DNA of 64,000 nt, taken from contig CM024173.1 of the NCBI GenBank assembly GCA_013433145.1, positions 124,001 to 188,000 of the forward strand, read 5' to 3'. The notes beneath the pieces were generated by a model. The model made no database searches. It saw only the letters and a list, made by a program, of their open reading frames with translations, and was not told where the DNA came from. The DNA comes from Ascaris suum. Lineage: Eukaryota; Nematoda; Chromadorea; Rhabditida; Ascarididae. Both the position numbers and the translations under genes were made by a program. Each line of letters opens with the position of its first letter. Position 1 is the first letter of the stretch. Below are positions 1 to 12,212 of the stretch, one piece after another.

Positions 1-179
1 ATTTCATGTCTTACGTTCCGAGTATTGAGGTAGAAATTATTGCACCAATCTCCAGTTAATGCGAACAAATTACCACAAATATTCCAAGGTTTCGCGAGCT
101 CCTGACTGCTTTTATTCCTCCACTCAATTTGTTCGATTTCACCGAAAGCAAGATTGAGTCTGTCTTTTTTCAATTTCAG

Positions 180-343
180 CACGACATGCAGCAGAGGTGA
201 AACTTGCGTCGGCTAAAGAGCTTCTCAAATCACAGGAAAAGACGTTGAAGCGACGCGGTGAAGAGTGACGTAGCTTGAAATCAAAGATTTCAGCGTTCGA
301 TCTCGAGATCCGTGGAAAGGAGGCGCAAATCAGACTCCTGAAT
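180..343 (+). pseudogene. Coiled-coil exon, rootletin-like, with in-frame TGA
   Basis: The segment follows a strong acceptor (ttttttcaatttcag) and keeps one reading frame from 182 onward. It is Lys/Glu/Arg/Leu-rich with heptad-like spacing (HAAEVKLASAKELLKSQEK, then SLKSKISAFDLEIRGKEAQ). This composition is typical of long filamentous coiled coils such as rootletin (CHE-10 in nematodes), a ciliary rootlet protein, but other coiled-coil proteins would look alike. A TGA at 266-268 breaks the frame between GEE and RSLK, where an Arg codon (CGA) would need only one C-to-T change. The 3' side has only a weak donor (gttcgt at 344). It most likely belongs with 868-1080 in one decayed gene; an assembly base error cannot be excluded. 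Confidence 0.45.
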
Positions 344-867
344 GTTCGTTTCATTACAGTTTTTGATATAATTCAAGCTTATTGTATCAACGGGCATGGT
401 TTTGTTTCTCTTCGTTGTTGCCAATCTAGCATCATTCCTGTTTTGTTATGCACCTTGTTTCTGTCAGTATCGGATTTATTGGAAAGTTTTGGTAGAATTT
501 AGGCTGAACTGGTTGGATGTTGGTAGGCTGCAGTGTTTGGATAGTCGATAAGGCATAAAACAGTGAAAAAGAGGAGGTTCAAGGAGAGTGCGCAAATGGT
601 CAACGTAAAAGACTCACTCATTTACTTACTTTCACTCATTTTCTCTCTCAATTGCATATTTATTTTCCGATGTTATTGCTCCATCTGGGCTATTTTTGGT
701 GCTTGTGTTATTGCATTCTTATCTCATATAACGAAATGGTGTTACTAGTTATTCATATGTATATTACGAAGACGGCAATTGTGATGACATATGGGCAGTC
801 GGATCCTCATTTCCTACTGAAAAAATACGCACGCTATTTAATCTCGGGTTCAGGTTCCCGTTTTTCG

Positions 868-1080
868 ATGAGAAAAGAGGGGAAATCGATGCAAATTTAC
901 GAGCAACTGAAAACGTTGAAAGTGGGTTTGGAGAATTCACAAAATGATAACAGGGCACTTCGAGAACGTGAGAATAAATAGAATATGACAAGAATACATG
1001 CGCAAAGTAAGGTGGGTGAATGTAATGAAGGGGAACAGCGATTTAGTGCACTTATGGCATGTTTGGAAGCAGAACGTCAG
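868..1080 (+). pseudogene. Second coiled-coil exon of the rootletin-like relic, with in-frame TAG
   Basis: A single frame reads YEQLKTLKVGLENSQNDNRA then LRERENK, meets TAG at 979-981, and continues in the same frame with VGECNEGEQRFSALMACLEA and ERQ up to an excellent donor (CAG|gtaaga at 1081). Residues on both sides of the stop are equally coiled-coil-like, so the stop looks like a point mutation in a once continuous exon. The 5' boundary is unclear: the first part of the segment also reads well in another frame (EIDANLRATE), suggesting a small indel. Family assignment to rootletin rests on composition and phrase-level resemblance only. No start codon or upstream exons lie in the window. 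Confidence 0.45.
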
Positions 1081-1099
1081 GTAAGATTTTGCAACAATT

Positions 1100-2085
1100 T
1101 CGTCACAAACAAATTTGTCTTTATATTTGTTTTTATAAATAGATTTGCATTAATATTTTATATATCTTTATATTTATATCTATGCTGATATTTATATTTA
1201 TTTACGTTGATGTTCATGTTTATAATTTATGCTTCTAGTTGTATTCATTTATATTTATATTCATATTAAAAATTATATTTATTATTTATACTTATCTTTA
1301 TATTCATCTCTATATGTGTTTGTTGTTTATTCATATTTATATTTATGTTTATAAACTGTATTTACTATCATATTTAATTATATTTATTTTTAAAATATAT
1401 ATTATATCATATTAATATTAATTTTGATATTTATAATGCGTATTTATATATCAATTTTATTTATATTTTAACTTTACATTAGTCCTTATATTATTATTAA
1501 TATTTATATTTACATTTACAAATACATTTGTAATTTGTGTTTCTCCTTTAGTTATATTTACATTCATATTTATGTTTGCGTTTATATTTATGCTTCATAT
1601 TTATATTTGTATGTATATTTATATGCCTATGCATTTACTTTTATGTTTACATTTATGTTTATGTTAATTTTTATTTGCATTCGTTTTATTTATTTATATC
1701 TATTTCTGATTTCATATGTTTATGTCGTTTTACTTGTAAATTTTATACATATTTGATTTATTTGTTTATCTTATATTTCCATCTTTATTTTTATTTATAT
1801 ATCTATTTATTTTCATGTCTATATTTATACTGGTATTTGTATTCATATTTACATGCATATTTATGGCAGTATTTATATCTATATTGACCTCTGTGTTCAT
1901 ATTTTTATTGATGTTATTATTTATTTTTGTTTATCGCTTATATTTATCTTCCTATTCATATTTATATTAGTATTTACATTCATAATTATTTTTACATTGA
2001 TACTTATATTTATATTATTAATAATATTTACATACAAATTTGTATTTATAATTTATATTGGACGTATTTTTCTAGTTGCTTTCGC
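1100..2085. repeat. T/A-rich hexamer-like low-complexity tract, first block
   Basis: The + strand is dominated by irregular runs of TTTATA/ATATTT-type hexamers with occasional C or G. The strand is T-rich: T clearly exceeds A and G is scarce. Open frames here translate to Phe/Ile/Tyr/Leu strings and are artefacts of the repeat. It begins right after the donor at 1081, so it sits in what was an intron of the coiled-coil gene. Confidence 0.85.
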
Positions 2086-2095
2086 ACATTACCAG

Positions 2096-2250
2096 GCTGT
2101 GTGATTGAGGGTGTCGCGCTAGGAGCGATGGAGTTTTCACGCTCGCAGACATCTGCGGTTTTGAAAGAGCCGCACGGCGACGAGAATAGTCGGAGCCCTC
2201 AAGGGTGCTCATGTGAACAGAACAGAGAGGTTAAAAACGCCCAACTCCAT
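2096..2250 (+). pseudogene. Unique island between two AT tracts; possible decayed exon
   Basis: This short stretch of normal complexity follows an acceptor-like ttaccag and is markedly richer in G and C than the tracts on both sides. In three frames it yields coil-like or charged fragments (for example SDGVFTLADI, GALKGAHVNRTERLK, EVKNAQLH), but no frame stays open throughout. This fits a further exon of the coiled-coil relic with stops and indels, but identity is not established. Confidence 0.2.
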
Positions 2251-2304
2251 TAGAACATCGTTTTCGTTCTTTCATTCGTACTAGTGTGGTAGGCGCGCAC
2301 TTTC

Positions 2305-5300
2305 AAAACTTTATATTTGAATTTATATTTCTGTTTAAGTTATATTTAGATTTAAATTTATCTTTATTTCTAAATTTAAATTTTCTTTAATATTAATACT
2401 CGTATTTGTCTTTGTATTTATATTTATTGTTATCTTAATCTCTATATTTATGTTTTTCTTTATATTTGTATTTAAATTTACAATCATGGTTCTTATTTGT
2501 GCTTATCTTTATATTATATTAATATTTATATTTACATCTGTATTTATAATTTAAATTTTTCATTAGGTTTGTATTTTTACTAATATTTATATCAATATTT
2601 GCATTCAAATTTGCCTTCCTGTTTGTTTTTGTTCTCAATTTTTCATTTGTATTCGAACTTTTATTTGTGTTTATGTTTATATTTGTATTTCTTTTTATTT
2701 ACATCCATGCTTATGTCTGTCTTCGAATTTACATTTTGTTTATGTTTTTTATATTTACGTTTGTTTTTATATTCCTTCATATTTATATTTATATTTATAT
2801 TCGTCCTTGTATTTCTAATTTGTATTTATCTTTGTGTTTTCTATTCGTTTATATTCATTTTAAACTGATTTTTGTGTTCATATTGATATTTTCATAGCAT
2901 CTATATTTGTATTTTCATTGATATTTATGTTTATTCACAATATTTATAATTTATTCATAATATTTATAATTCATTCATATTTATAATTATATTTATTTTT
3001 ATATTTATGCATACATTTATATTTGCATCAACGAATAATATTTGTTTCTATGTTTGTTTGCATTTATATTTATTCTTAGGTTTACGTCTATATTTATGTA
3101 AAAGGCTATATTTATATTTACAATTTGGTTTATATACATATTTATATGTACACTTACAATTAAAGTTTGCCTTCATCTCTGTGTTCATGTTTATATTTAG
3201 TTTTTTATTTATGCTGATACTGAACACTTTTTGCAACTTCTGTTTATTTTTTTATATTTATATTTTTACATGTATTTATATTTAAGTTCAAAACTTATGT
3301 TTTTTTTTACTTATATTTACGTTTATAATTTATCTTCCTTTCTATTTATGTTTTTACTTATGTCTAGGTTTACATTTGTGTCAGTGTTTATGCTTTTCTT
3401 CATCTTTATCTTTGTCTTTCTGTTTAAAACGAAATTAAAACTTCTTCTGAATTAATATAAAGTTTTTGTCTATATCTGCATTTATATTTAATTTATGTTG
3501 ATTTTTTTTTTATTCAGTTTACGTGCATCTTTTTAATTATGTCGATAATTTGTATTTATCTTCGTATTTTTACTTTTGTTTATGTTTGGAATTTATACTG
3601 CTCTTTTCATTTATATTTTTATCTCTATTTAAAATTTATAACGTATTTTTGTCTTTATATTTATGTGCATTTATATTCGTATTTGTATTTACACTTATAT
3701 TTGTAATTGCATTTATGCTTATACTAATATTTATATGTATATTTGCATTTACACTTATGGGTATTCCTATTTATTTCTATTTACTTATTTATTTTCTTCC
3801 ACGTTTCTATTTCTGTTTATATTCATATCTACGCATATATTTATGCTTGCATTTAAATTTATATCTGTGTTTATAATTTTTTCTTTATGTTTATATTCAT
3901 TTATGATTTTTATTATATTTACTATGAGATGTATAAGTTATATTTGCTTTTATATTTCTAGTTCTCTATATACTTATATGATTTTTCATGTTTATGTTTA
4001 TATTTATATTAATTTTTTAAATCAATATTTGTATTTATACTTATGTTTATATTCATAATTATATTTATATCTATATTTATACTTTCACTTATATTCACAT
4101 GCATACTTTTTTAGTTTTACGATTATGGTTATAGCTGACATTGAAATCTATAATTATAATTCTTTTTTTATCTACACCCGCATTCATATTTGAATTTACA
4201 TCTATGTTTCTATTTATACATATATTTATGTTTATATTTCAAGTTTATATTGGTCTTTGTATTTATACGGATATTTGTATTAGCTTCTATTTATATTAAA
4301 TTCTCTATTTATATTTGCAATTGTATTCATATTTGAATTTATATTTACCGCTATGTTTTTATTTCTAACTTTTCTATTTATATTTATATTTTACATTTAT
4401 ATTTATCTTTGAATTTATATATATCTTTGTATTTATATGTATGTTTATATTAACCTTTCTATTTATATTTACATTTACATTTATCTTCGTAATTTTTATT
4501 TCTTCTTCGTGCATATATTTTTATTCACGTTTACATCCACAATTTATAGTTATCTTTATCTTTATTTCTATAAATATTCTCATTTGTATTTGCGTTTTTG
4601 TTTTTAGTTTATATTTATCTCTGCACACATTTCTTTTTACTGTTATATTATTTTTAATCCTACATTTATATTTATATTTATATTTATGTTTGTATTTAGA
4701 TTTATATGTTTATTTCAAGAATGCGTCTATATTTGCATGTTTATTTCTCTTTATGCTTATTTGCATTTACATTTTTATTTTTATTAATGTTTAAATTAAA
4801 ATTTACTTCTTTGCTTAAATTTATTTTGATATCAATATTTATGTTTAAGTTTATGTTTATATTTATAATTTAAGTTTGCCCTTACCTTTATATTCATATT
4901 TATTATTAAACTTATCTTTACAATCCGTGTTTATCCTTATCTTTATATGAGCACTATATTGCTGCTTATATTTAAATTTATATGTATAAATTTAATTATA
5001 TTTATCTTGATATTTATATTCAGATATATTTATCTTTATATTTCAATTTCTTTTGCACCTTATATTAATATGTGTCTGTATACACGTATGATTTATGTTT
5101 ATATTTATATCTTTTCTTATAGTTATATTTATATTTATATTATATTGTATTTATATCATAGTTATATTTATATTATATTTGTTTATGTTTAAATTTACAA
5201 TTTATTATCTTTGCCTTTATATTTATATTTATATTTATTTTTTTGTTTCTATTTATATTTATATTACATTTATGTTCAAAGTTACATTAATATTTACAGT
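2305..5300. repeat. T/A-rich hexamer-like low-complexity tract, second block
   Basis: About 3 kb continue the same TTTATA-like degenerate hexamer sequence, again T-rich on the + strand. Open frames of 60-130 codons occur only because stops are avoided by the repeat; their products are Phe/Ile/Tyr/Leu-rich and not believable proteins. The tract ends in ordinary sequence near 5,310. Confidence 0.85.
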
Positions 5301-6376
5301 TATGATAGTCACTTAGTCATTGGCCGCGCTTTTCGATTTACAATGCATGGTTTTAAGTTTGCCTTGGCAAACTGCATCATGCTGAAGTCGTATCTATGGT
5401 GTATGTTTATCTGTTTATCTGTCCGTTTATCTGTCGACAAGTCTATTTCATTGAATATCGAAGCTTGATTCGTTGAAGCTATAGCATCAGTAAGTTTTCG
5501 TGCAAAACTTGAAATGTATGGAATCAGTGAGTTGGAACTTAAAAAGTTTTGTAAATACCATATATTGAATAGGAAGAGTCCACCTTTTCTCATCTATTTC
5601 CTTGATACTTCTTTGCTCGATTATGTCTTATAGAAATTTAATGTAATGTGATGTACATGAATGAGCGGAGGTTAATGACCAATAGTTTGATCGCATTTTA
5701 TAGGTCGTATTTAGCATGATTATACCGGAACGTTATTGGCCGTATGGACATTACACGTAATTAGCGATGCTCAAAAATGCTGCAAAATTTGCATGCTTCA
5801 TTGCGATTTCTGTGCACGTTTATCTCTGAAGTCAATTAATGCGGAAAGTTCAAAGCAAGGAAGGCATGTTTTGAGAAACACTTTTTCTTGTTAACTTTCT
5901 CGCTTAGTTATCTATTGCATTCCCTTGCAATACTACATTCTTCCATTCGAATTGTCAACACAATTCTTCGTTCACCAAGCACTTGGTTTCTTTTATTTGC
6001 AATTAAATTGATTCTTCTGTGTGTCATAGTTAAAGGAAGACTCTATAAGAATGCATAACATTTAATTATCTCAAAAATTCGCCTATAATAATTTGCAATA
6101 TTCATTCAGTGCTTCGCTTTTTTACCATCCTTTAGGCCATTCCAGTGGCACTATTTTGATCCTCAACGTTATGCAGTATTGTGCTTAATCCTTGGCTCAA
6201 GCATTTCCAATAAAAGGCGTCTGCTCTCATAGCAATGTACAGAGGATTCATATTTACTAGTTATTTGTTTTTGAAACTGCCGACGTTTTGCATTAATAGT
6301 TTTTAGAAATGTTGTTTTCAATGTATTGCATTTTTTCAACCAAATTTTCAATTATACTTTTTTGATGATATTGTAG
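5301..6376. other. Non-coding spacer
   Basis: Ordinary AT-rich sequence. I see no supported exon, RNA gene or transposon domain; the open frames are short and without a recognisable motif. Confidence 0.5.
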
Positions 6377-6493
6377 GTGGTGGTTTGTCAGCATTCATTG
6401 GAACACCGCCATTACGTTGGTCTTGATTGTTTAACAATGGAGGTTGGGAGAGTCCTCAAATACAATCACGTCGAATCGCTTCAACATCAAATG
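6377..6493 (+). pseudogene. Exon-like segment, Gly/Ser/Pro-rich, with in-frame TGA
   Basis: The segment is bounded by a good acceptor (gatattgtag) and a good donor (AATG|gtatgtg). Read from the third base it gives GGLSAFIGTPPLRWS, a TGA, then LFNNGGWESPQIQSRRIAST. Both boundaries are in the same phase, as expected for a symmetrical exon of a modular protein. No domain is recognised; the composition suggests a linker between domains. It lies upstream of the Ig-domain exons on the same strand and may be part of the same gene. The stop argues for a relic. Confidence 0.35.
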
Positions 6494-6963
6494 GTATGTG
6501 GTTTTTCTTCTCATTATTCCACTGTTCTTAATTTGCAGCAATTTCACTTGTATATCCCTTAATCCATCGCTTGTCTTTCATTCTGTTGTAATGAAAGTCT
6601 GGAAATGCATGTTCTTTCGAGGTATCCTTGATGGGCGTCTTATCTTTGTGAATCATTCCACTGACGAGTTGGGACATTAACGAACTTTATCAAAATCACT
6701 CTAATCGCAGTCTAACTTGAAATGGAATTTTAATATGTGAGCGAATTTTTACCATTGGGAGTAAATAGTGTGATGATAACTGGCAGCACCGCGCCGATGT
6801 TATTTGTACTCGTGGTGATGGTATAAGGGATGAAAATGGCTGGGTGCATCTTGCAATGCCACGAATGTAGGCGGAAATGTCGAGAATGAAATCTTTGTAT
6901 TTGTATCATCGAGCATTTCACGTTCAACATCAGTGATACTATGAAACCATCATTCTGTAAATC

Positions 6964-7046
<83 letters not shown>
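6964..7046. repeat. (TA)n dinucleotide microsatellite
   Basis: Long uninterrupted TA repeat with slightly imperfect TATTATATAT at its right end. Confidence 0.95.
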
Positions 7047-7926
7047 TGTCATATATTATATTATTTACGTTTCTGGGTTGTTAAATGATTGACGACTTCA
7101 TCAATTATCTGTGAAACATGCGATCAGGTGATTGCTAAGATAAATCATAATCTGCACTATGCGGAATGATTCTTTCCTTCGTGATGAGGCTTCCAAATAT
7201 CCTCCCCAATGCCACTATTTCTAGGTTGGCCCTTTTATACGATGTTCATAGTGAGGAGGTTCATTCCCTTTTTGAGAGGAAAGATTATAGGAAGCAATTG
7301 GTATTATGTGCCAACTTTTGCTGAATGCCGCATGCTTGTTTCAAAACGAGGTCGTCATTTCATTTCTTGTTATTGTAGGTCTCCATCCGATCTGGTTTTT
7401 ATTGCATATGCTCAGGCTGATTACTTGCAAAAAAACTTCATAAGGAAACGGGTCATATAAACATCCTATGTTGTTTTGTTTTTATGTATTTATGCATTAG
7501 TATTTATAGAATTGCATTTTTTTTTTTTTGCAAATTTGCATCTGTATTTAAATGTTTTGAAGCATTTATGGCAGTGGCGCTATGGATAACTTTTTAGTGA
7601 TGGTGCTTAAATCTTTCGTCGATAGATCAGAAATGAAAACTTGGAAAGATAAGAGAAAAAAGAAATCATTGAAAAAAATGCACGAAGCTGTTGAGAGTTA
7701 TGCACGAACCATAGTTCGATTTAACAACAAAGCAATGCCATTCCTTAACCGATAACTTGCTTGCGAGTGATGGGCAACAGATGGATAGCGGGTACTGTGG
7801 GAACTGTCTAATGAATTTTCATTTCTAGTCGCATTTGGAAAACGTTGTGTTTTAAAGAAATTCTTCTTTCAAACTATAATATTCCCGTTTATCTTCACTG
7901 CTCCAAATTCGCTGACTAATTTTTAG
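7047..7926. other. Spacer or intron with one weak exon-like stretch
   Basis: Mostly non-coding. Near 7,373 an acceptor-like ttattgtag precedes a short open stretch (VSIRSGFYCICSG then TGA) that could be an Ig B-strand fragment. I do not consider it supported. Confidence 0.3.
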
Positions 7927-8005
7927 GTGATCCGAAACCCGAACCACGATGGTATTTCAAAGGGAATCTCATAAAACAGGATCATCACAAATATTACTTA
8001 TAAAT
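7927..8005 (+). pseudogene. Ig I-set exon fragment (C-strand, Trp motif)
   Basis: After the acceptor aatttttag the frame reads GDPKPEPRWYFKGNLIKQDH. This is the classic I-set C-strand pattern G-x-P-x-P-x-x-x-W-Y-x-x-G found in hemicentin (HIM-4), UNC-89, twitchin and similar proteins; the Trp is the core tryptophan of the fold. The frame ends in a TAA shortly before a possible donor (gtaaat at 8006), and no partner exon with the second Cys is seen immediately downstream. Which giant Ig protein it came from cannot be decided from this exon alone; neighbours at 9.5-13 kb favour a hemicentin-like gene. Confidence 0.55.
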
Positions 8006-8949
8006 GTAAATCTTTTCAGCGTTTTTTTTTATTTACTTCGTTAAATTTAATGACGAAATGTTATCTTTATCATAGTTGTGCTTTATGAGGTGCTAGATTT
8101 ATAACGCGTTTATGTGCTAGTTCTTTTCTGAGAAAATTCATCCTCGATAACTATTGCATTGTCGTTTGACAACTGCCTTAGTTGTTTTGTTGATTAAATT
8201 TCTCTTACTGAAGTTGTGAAATTTACTTCAGTCCCTGCATCGCCACCAACGAGATGCACTTCGTTCTTTACAAAATATTTTTTGATGCTTTCATTCGCTT
8301 CCCCTCAAAGATTGCATAAATTCTATGAGCCCTTTCGACCACGTTTGACCGCACTTCGAGGTGGCGCTCCAACACAAGTGACAATAAAGCTCTGAATTTT
8401 CGTTCGTATATAATTGACGACTCATGAAAATGTTGTCGTAAATTGCAAGGTTGCACATGGCTAGAAACTCGATCTTCTTTATGTGATTAAACGGAGAGAA
8501 TTTTCTGCACGCTTCTTTTCTACCTGTCCTCTTGTAACCGCTCTGCATATAGAAGTCATATAATTTAGATCACTTCGTTCTACGGAAAAGATGAGTGTCG
8601 TGCCATCAATCAAGCCGGCTATCATGTTCAAATGGACAGTAAGCGCTTTTCTTTCAAGAACATTTCCCATACGAGTTGCTTGGAATTTTCATATTTCTGT
8701 GGCTTTCAGACTAAATTAATTTGAGGAGGATATGAAGTTTGAGAAGCAAGAAACCAACGTTTTTGGCATAAATAACAAAATCCTTTGGCAGTAATTCATT
8801 ACCATTATTGAAACTACTCAACTTCATGACTGCCAACAAACAACGCCCAACTATTCCACTGTTAACATTAAAAAATTTATTGCCAATTATTAAATCACTG
8901 CAAAAATTTTTCGGGAAATTGAAACGAAAATTTTTGCTTGCACTAAAAG

Positions 8950-9011
8950 TGAAGGTAACTCGTGATTGGCAAATGATCGGCAGAGGAGATCGCGTTGTGC
9001 TCGAATGCCAG
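8950..9011 (+). pseudogene. Ig I-set exon fragment (B-strand Cys)
   Basis: Between an AG acceptor (cactaaaag) and a donor (CAG|gtggca) the frame reads VKVTRDWQMIGRGDRVVLEC followed by Q. The pattern G-D-x-V-x-L-x-C is the B-strand of an I-set domain, where this Cys pairs with the F-strand Cys. The next exon on the strand, at 9,507, carries the matching C-strand, so the pair makes most of one domain. No stop lies inside this exon, but its upstream and downstream partners are broken. Confidence 0.5.
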
Positions 9012-9506
9012 GTGGCATATTTATTTATTTATTTACATGTTTATTTATTTGCTCGCTTGTTAATTTGACTGCACATTCATTTGTTTACTTGTTTCTGCAG
9101 TTACTAACCATCTATTCATACCACTGTTGTTTTTTGTAATTTAGCGCAGTAATGAACGATTTAATATGTGAGAATTGAAAACAAGGTGGATAGTTTTTAT
9201 TGGAGAATTGTTTGCGAGTAGTTTTGCCCTTAGGAAACAACGCATCCGCTAAATAATTTCGCAGAAACCGCTATTATAAATTCCGTTGAAAGAAATCGTA
9301 GTGAATCGTTGTTTTCTATTCGCAATTGTAACATTTTGCAAAGATCGACACTTGATTCACATGTGTAACCATTGTGGCAGTTGTAATATTTGGCTAGTTG
9401 TTTGCTTATCAACTTCAACTCGATGCACTTTGCTAACTCGGCAGTCATATAGTCAAAGGGCTGCTGATTGTCAAATGTCATCAAATAATACCTTGTTAAT
9501 TTATAG

Positions 9507-9609
9507 GTGCTGGTTGAAATCCGAAGCCGTAAGTAACTTGGTATCGTGGCGTGCGCGAGGTTCTATCTTATCGATACATTCAAATGAAGGAGGTCGTTTG
9601 ACCATTCAG
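9507..9609 (+). pseudogene. Ig I-set exon with TGA, TAA and a frameshift
   Basis: Acceptor aatttatag and donor CAG|gtataa bound the segment. From its third base it reads GAG, TGA (9515-9517), NPKP, TAA (9530-9532), then VTWYRG, which is a clear C-strand with core Trp. The 3' end makes sense only in another frame (SNEGGRLTIQ, an E-strand L-x-I motif). Two stops and one frameshift inside an otherwise recognisable exon show that this is a relic. It directly continues the B-strand exon at 8,950-9,011. Confidence 0.6.
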
Positions 9610-10920
9610 GTATAACTGAATTGTATTTTCCAGTGAGTATTTTGAATTACAGCGAATCACCATTATACCCTAATTCACGTTGAGGAAACTCTCGTCGCTC
9701 CGAAGCGAGACGTCCCTAAGTTTGAGATCAGAGTGACCCGAAGCGTTGGATATAGCAAAGCTAGAACCCATGTGCTTCTGTTTGTTCTACGTGGAATAAC
9801 AGCCCAGCCTCGTGTTCCGCTATAGCTGTAGTCTTGTTGCCTGAGGCATTCTTTTAGGGGCAGCGAAATCAACGAATGGGGTATGTGTATGCGTTGTGCG
9901 TATCTCTGTGTGACGAGCAGAGCGTCTTCACCAATCAGCCTTTTGGGGTTTGTATGGCGCCGCCGTTGTTTTACGAATCTTATGTAATTCATTGATATAT
10001 CAGTGATTAGATACACTAGGTATGGATGTTCGAATTTGTTCCACCATTCCCAGTACTCATTTGATGCTTGATATTGAATGCTTTTTTGGAAAAGTTTGAA
10101 CTAGTTATTGGTGTTATTAACCCACTTTTGCTAGTGGATTTCACAGTCTTTCGCGGTTTGCTCATTGTTTTGCGAAAGTGTGGCCTTGACGAGTGAAGGT
10201 CAGTACCTATAATTTTTTATCCAAGACAACTTTGCCTCTCTGAAATTCAACTTTCCCAGCGTTTAACGCTATCAGTTTGTAAGTTGGAGTTTGTGTTGAA
10301 ACTCTCACTTAGATCCGAAGCAACCTTCGACTCCGAGCAACTTCACCTGTCTAAATTAAGCCTTGTTATCCCTTACAGTGTTATCAGTCAACATACCGGA
10401 ACTGTGTCCCGGAGATCTGAAGCCTCATATTTATGAACGTTATGAATTCAAATGAATTCAATCTTATCGGCACATATGGCTTAACTACCTATAATCTCTA
10501 CATTTCTTTCCCGTAAATCGCTTTCAGCAAGGTTTGCTCCCTTAGTCGTGTCGTTCACTTATGACTATCAAGCTCATTCATGGAGAACGGCATATATGGA
10601 GCTGTTGTTGCTTAATCATTTCCCGACATTTATAATGGCCATTTTGTCCAATATTTATCATTTTCCTGGGCGACAAATTGCTTTCAGCGGCTTGTTTCAG
10701 TATTCCTTCGCAGTGGGTTAAATCCATTAATTGGCCATCTTGCAGCATAAAAAATATGTGCTCTTTTCTTGTTCATTCACCTTCACTTTCTAAATGTACC
10801 GCTTGTCTAATGCAACATATATCATTTGCTCCATATCTGCGCTATGCAGCCATCCATTTACGTCATAAGTGATAAAATGGGGACGAAAAAGTTCGTAATT
10901 CGAAAATAAATCATATATTT
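9610..10920. other. Spacer or intron
   Basis: No supported exon. A 113-codon open frame on the minus strand (9,675-10,016; contains KRLIGEDALLVTQRYAQR) has no recognisable domain, and its sequence is more G/C-rich than its surroundings. It may be a fragment of an unidentified repeat. Confidence 0.35.
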
Positions 10921-10921
10921 G

Positions 10922-11035
10922 AGATGGAATGCTTGTAATCGAAAGTGTACAGAATGGTGATGGAGGCCACTATACGTGTAAGGCATCGAACGCGGCTGGT
11001 GACGTCGATAAAATCATCCGTCTGAGCGTTATTAG
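10922..11035 (+). pseudogene. Ig I-set exon (E-G strands, YTC motif), hemicentin-like
   Basis: The frame reads DGMLVIESVQNGDGGHYTCK then ASNAAGDVDKIIRLSVI, the textbook E-F-G strands of an I-set domain: L-x-I, D-x-G-x-Y-x-C and A-x-N-x-x-G. The donor is perfect (ATTA|gtaagt). The exon ends in phase 1, and the next exon at 11,469 starts in the matching phase, so the two splice in frame. The A-S-N-x-A-G-x-V-D wording is close to hemicentin repeats. Hemicentins are secreted extracellular-matrix proteins made of dozens of such domains. This exon alone is intact; the gene around it is not. Confidence 0.65.
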
Positions 11036-11468
11036 TAAGTCAGTTTGGTGTTACATATCATGAAGCCTACTAGAATCGATCCCATCGAATTTCAGTTTAA
11101 GAGATTCCAGTGGTTTATTGTTGTCGATGCAAATTTCTGTTTATTTTAAAAGTCATTTTAACGTCAAAAATTTTTCACTCAGAAGCAATTAATAACATTT
11201 CCATACTGTTCTATGAAACAGGAAGTTAAATGTTCAAAGCGATGGGCACATTATGTTTTTCTCCAGTAAAAATAAAATGTTGCATATTTTCCTGCCAGGT
11301 GATTCCTTATTGTTTCTCAAGTTTAATAGATAAGTGTTTGAAAGGGTGAGTGAAGTTTGAGTTGCAACAACAAGAACGCCATATATCGTCGATTAACATT
11401 TGCATCAGCTTTGGTCTTCGATATGCGGGATTTCAGTTTCACGAAGTTCAAACTGTTGATGCTTTTAG

Positions 11469-11572
11469 CGCCACCCTACATGCCCGATCAGCATACAATC
11501 GTCACGGAAACGGTTATCGCAGGGCAACCGTTCAGCGTTTACGATCCAGTATTTTCAGCTCCGCTGCCACAG
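11469..11572 (+). pseudogene. Ig I-set exon (A-B strands) with the B-strand Cys lost
   Basis: The acceptor is tgcttttag and the donor CCACAG|gtaatg. Joined in phase to the preceding exon it reads PPYMPDQHTIVTETVIAGQP then FSVYDPVFSAPLPQ. The layout is that of the A, A' and B strands of an I-set domain after a P-P linker, with G-Q-P in the usual place. The B-strand Cys expected between Y and P is Asp (GAT). Loss of the disulphide Cys in an otherwise well-kept exon fits relaxed constraint. Confidence 0.6.
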
Positions 11573-12212
11573 GTAATGCACATGTTGAATTACTCTCTTT
11601 GGTGTTTATTGTAGCTGATATATTTGTTCTTTTTAAATCACTTGAACTTCAGCAAGTCCTTCTAAAGCAGCTGTATGAAAAGAAGAGAATTGCAAGATGA
11701 CGTTTCCGGCGGTTATTGACAGCCGCAATAATGCTCGTCGCAGTCTTTAGATTTATCTTCTGATTAGAAAAACTTGTTTAATGATTTTTAGTGTGTGCAC
11801 TTAATGTTTCAGCCTTTCGAAACCGATTTTCAATCTCTGCACAAGCAACCGATTTTCACTCTCTCTTTGTTCATAACCTCCACTAGGCTCTCATACGTTG
11901 AAATAATTGACAGACTCATATATTATTCTGCTGTAACCGGAAAGCATCTACCTTAATAGAAGCGGCTGTAGAGCAATCGTTGAAACTTATGAAATTTTCA
12001 CCTTCTAATCACATTTTAGAAATAATCCACAGCTGTTATTTCTTTTTCACATGCTTCCTCAAAAATTTGTTTACGTTTCAAATTAAATTATTTGATACAT
12101 GAGATAGATTTAGAAGGCTGCCAATTGTTCATTTACTGATGTTGAAGGAGTGAGTGCGCGTTAGTGAAAGAATGAGAGCTGGACAGATTGATATTCTCTT
12201 ATTTCATTTGAG

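Noticed and set aside
1535..5316. Many open frames of 70-130 codons rich in Phe, Ile, Tyr and Leu
   Set aside because: Products of the T/A-rich hexamer tract; no protein-like composition or start context.
9675..10016. Minus-strand frame of 113 codons
   Set aside because: Looked for retroelement or transposase motifs and found none; kept only as a note on the spacer.
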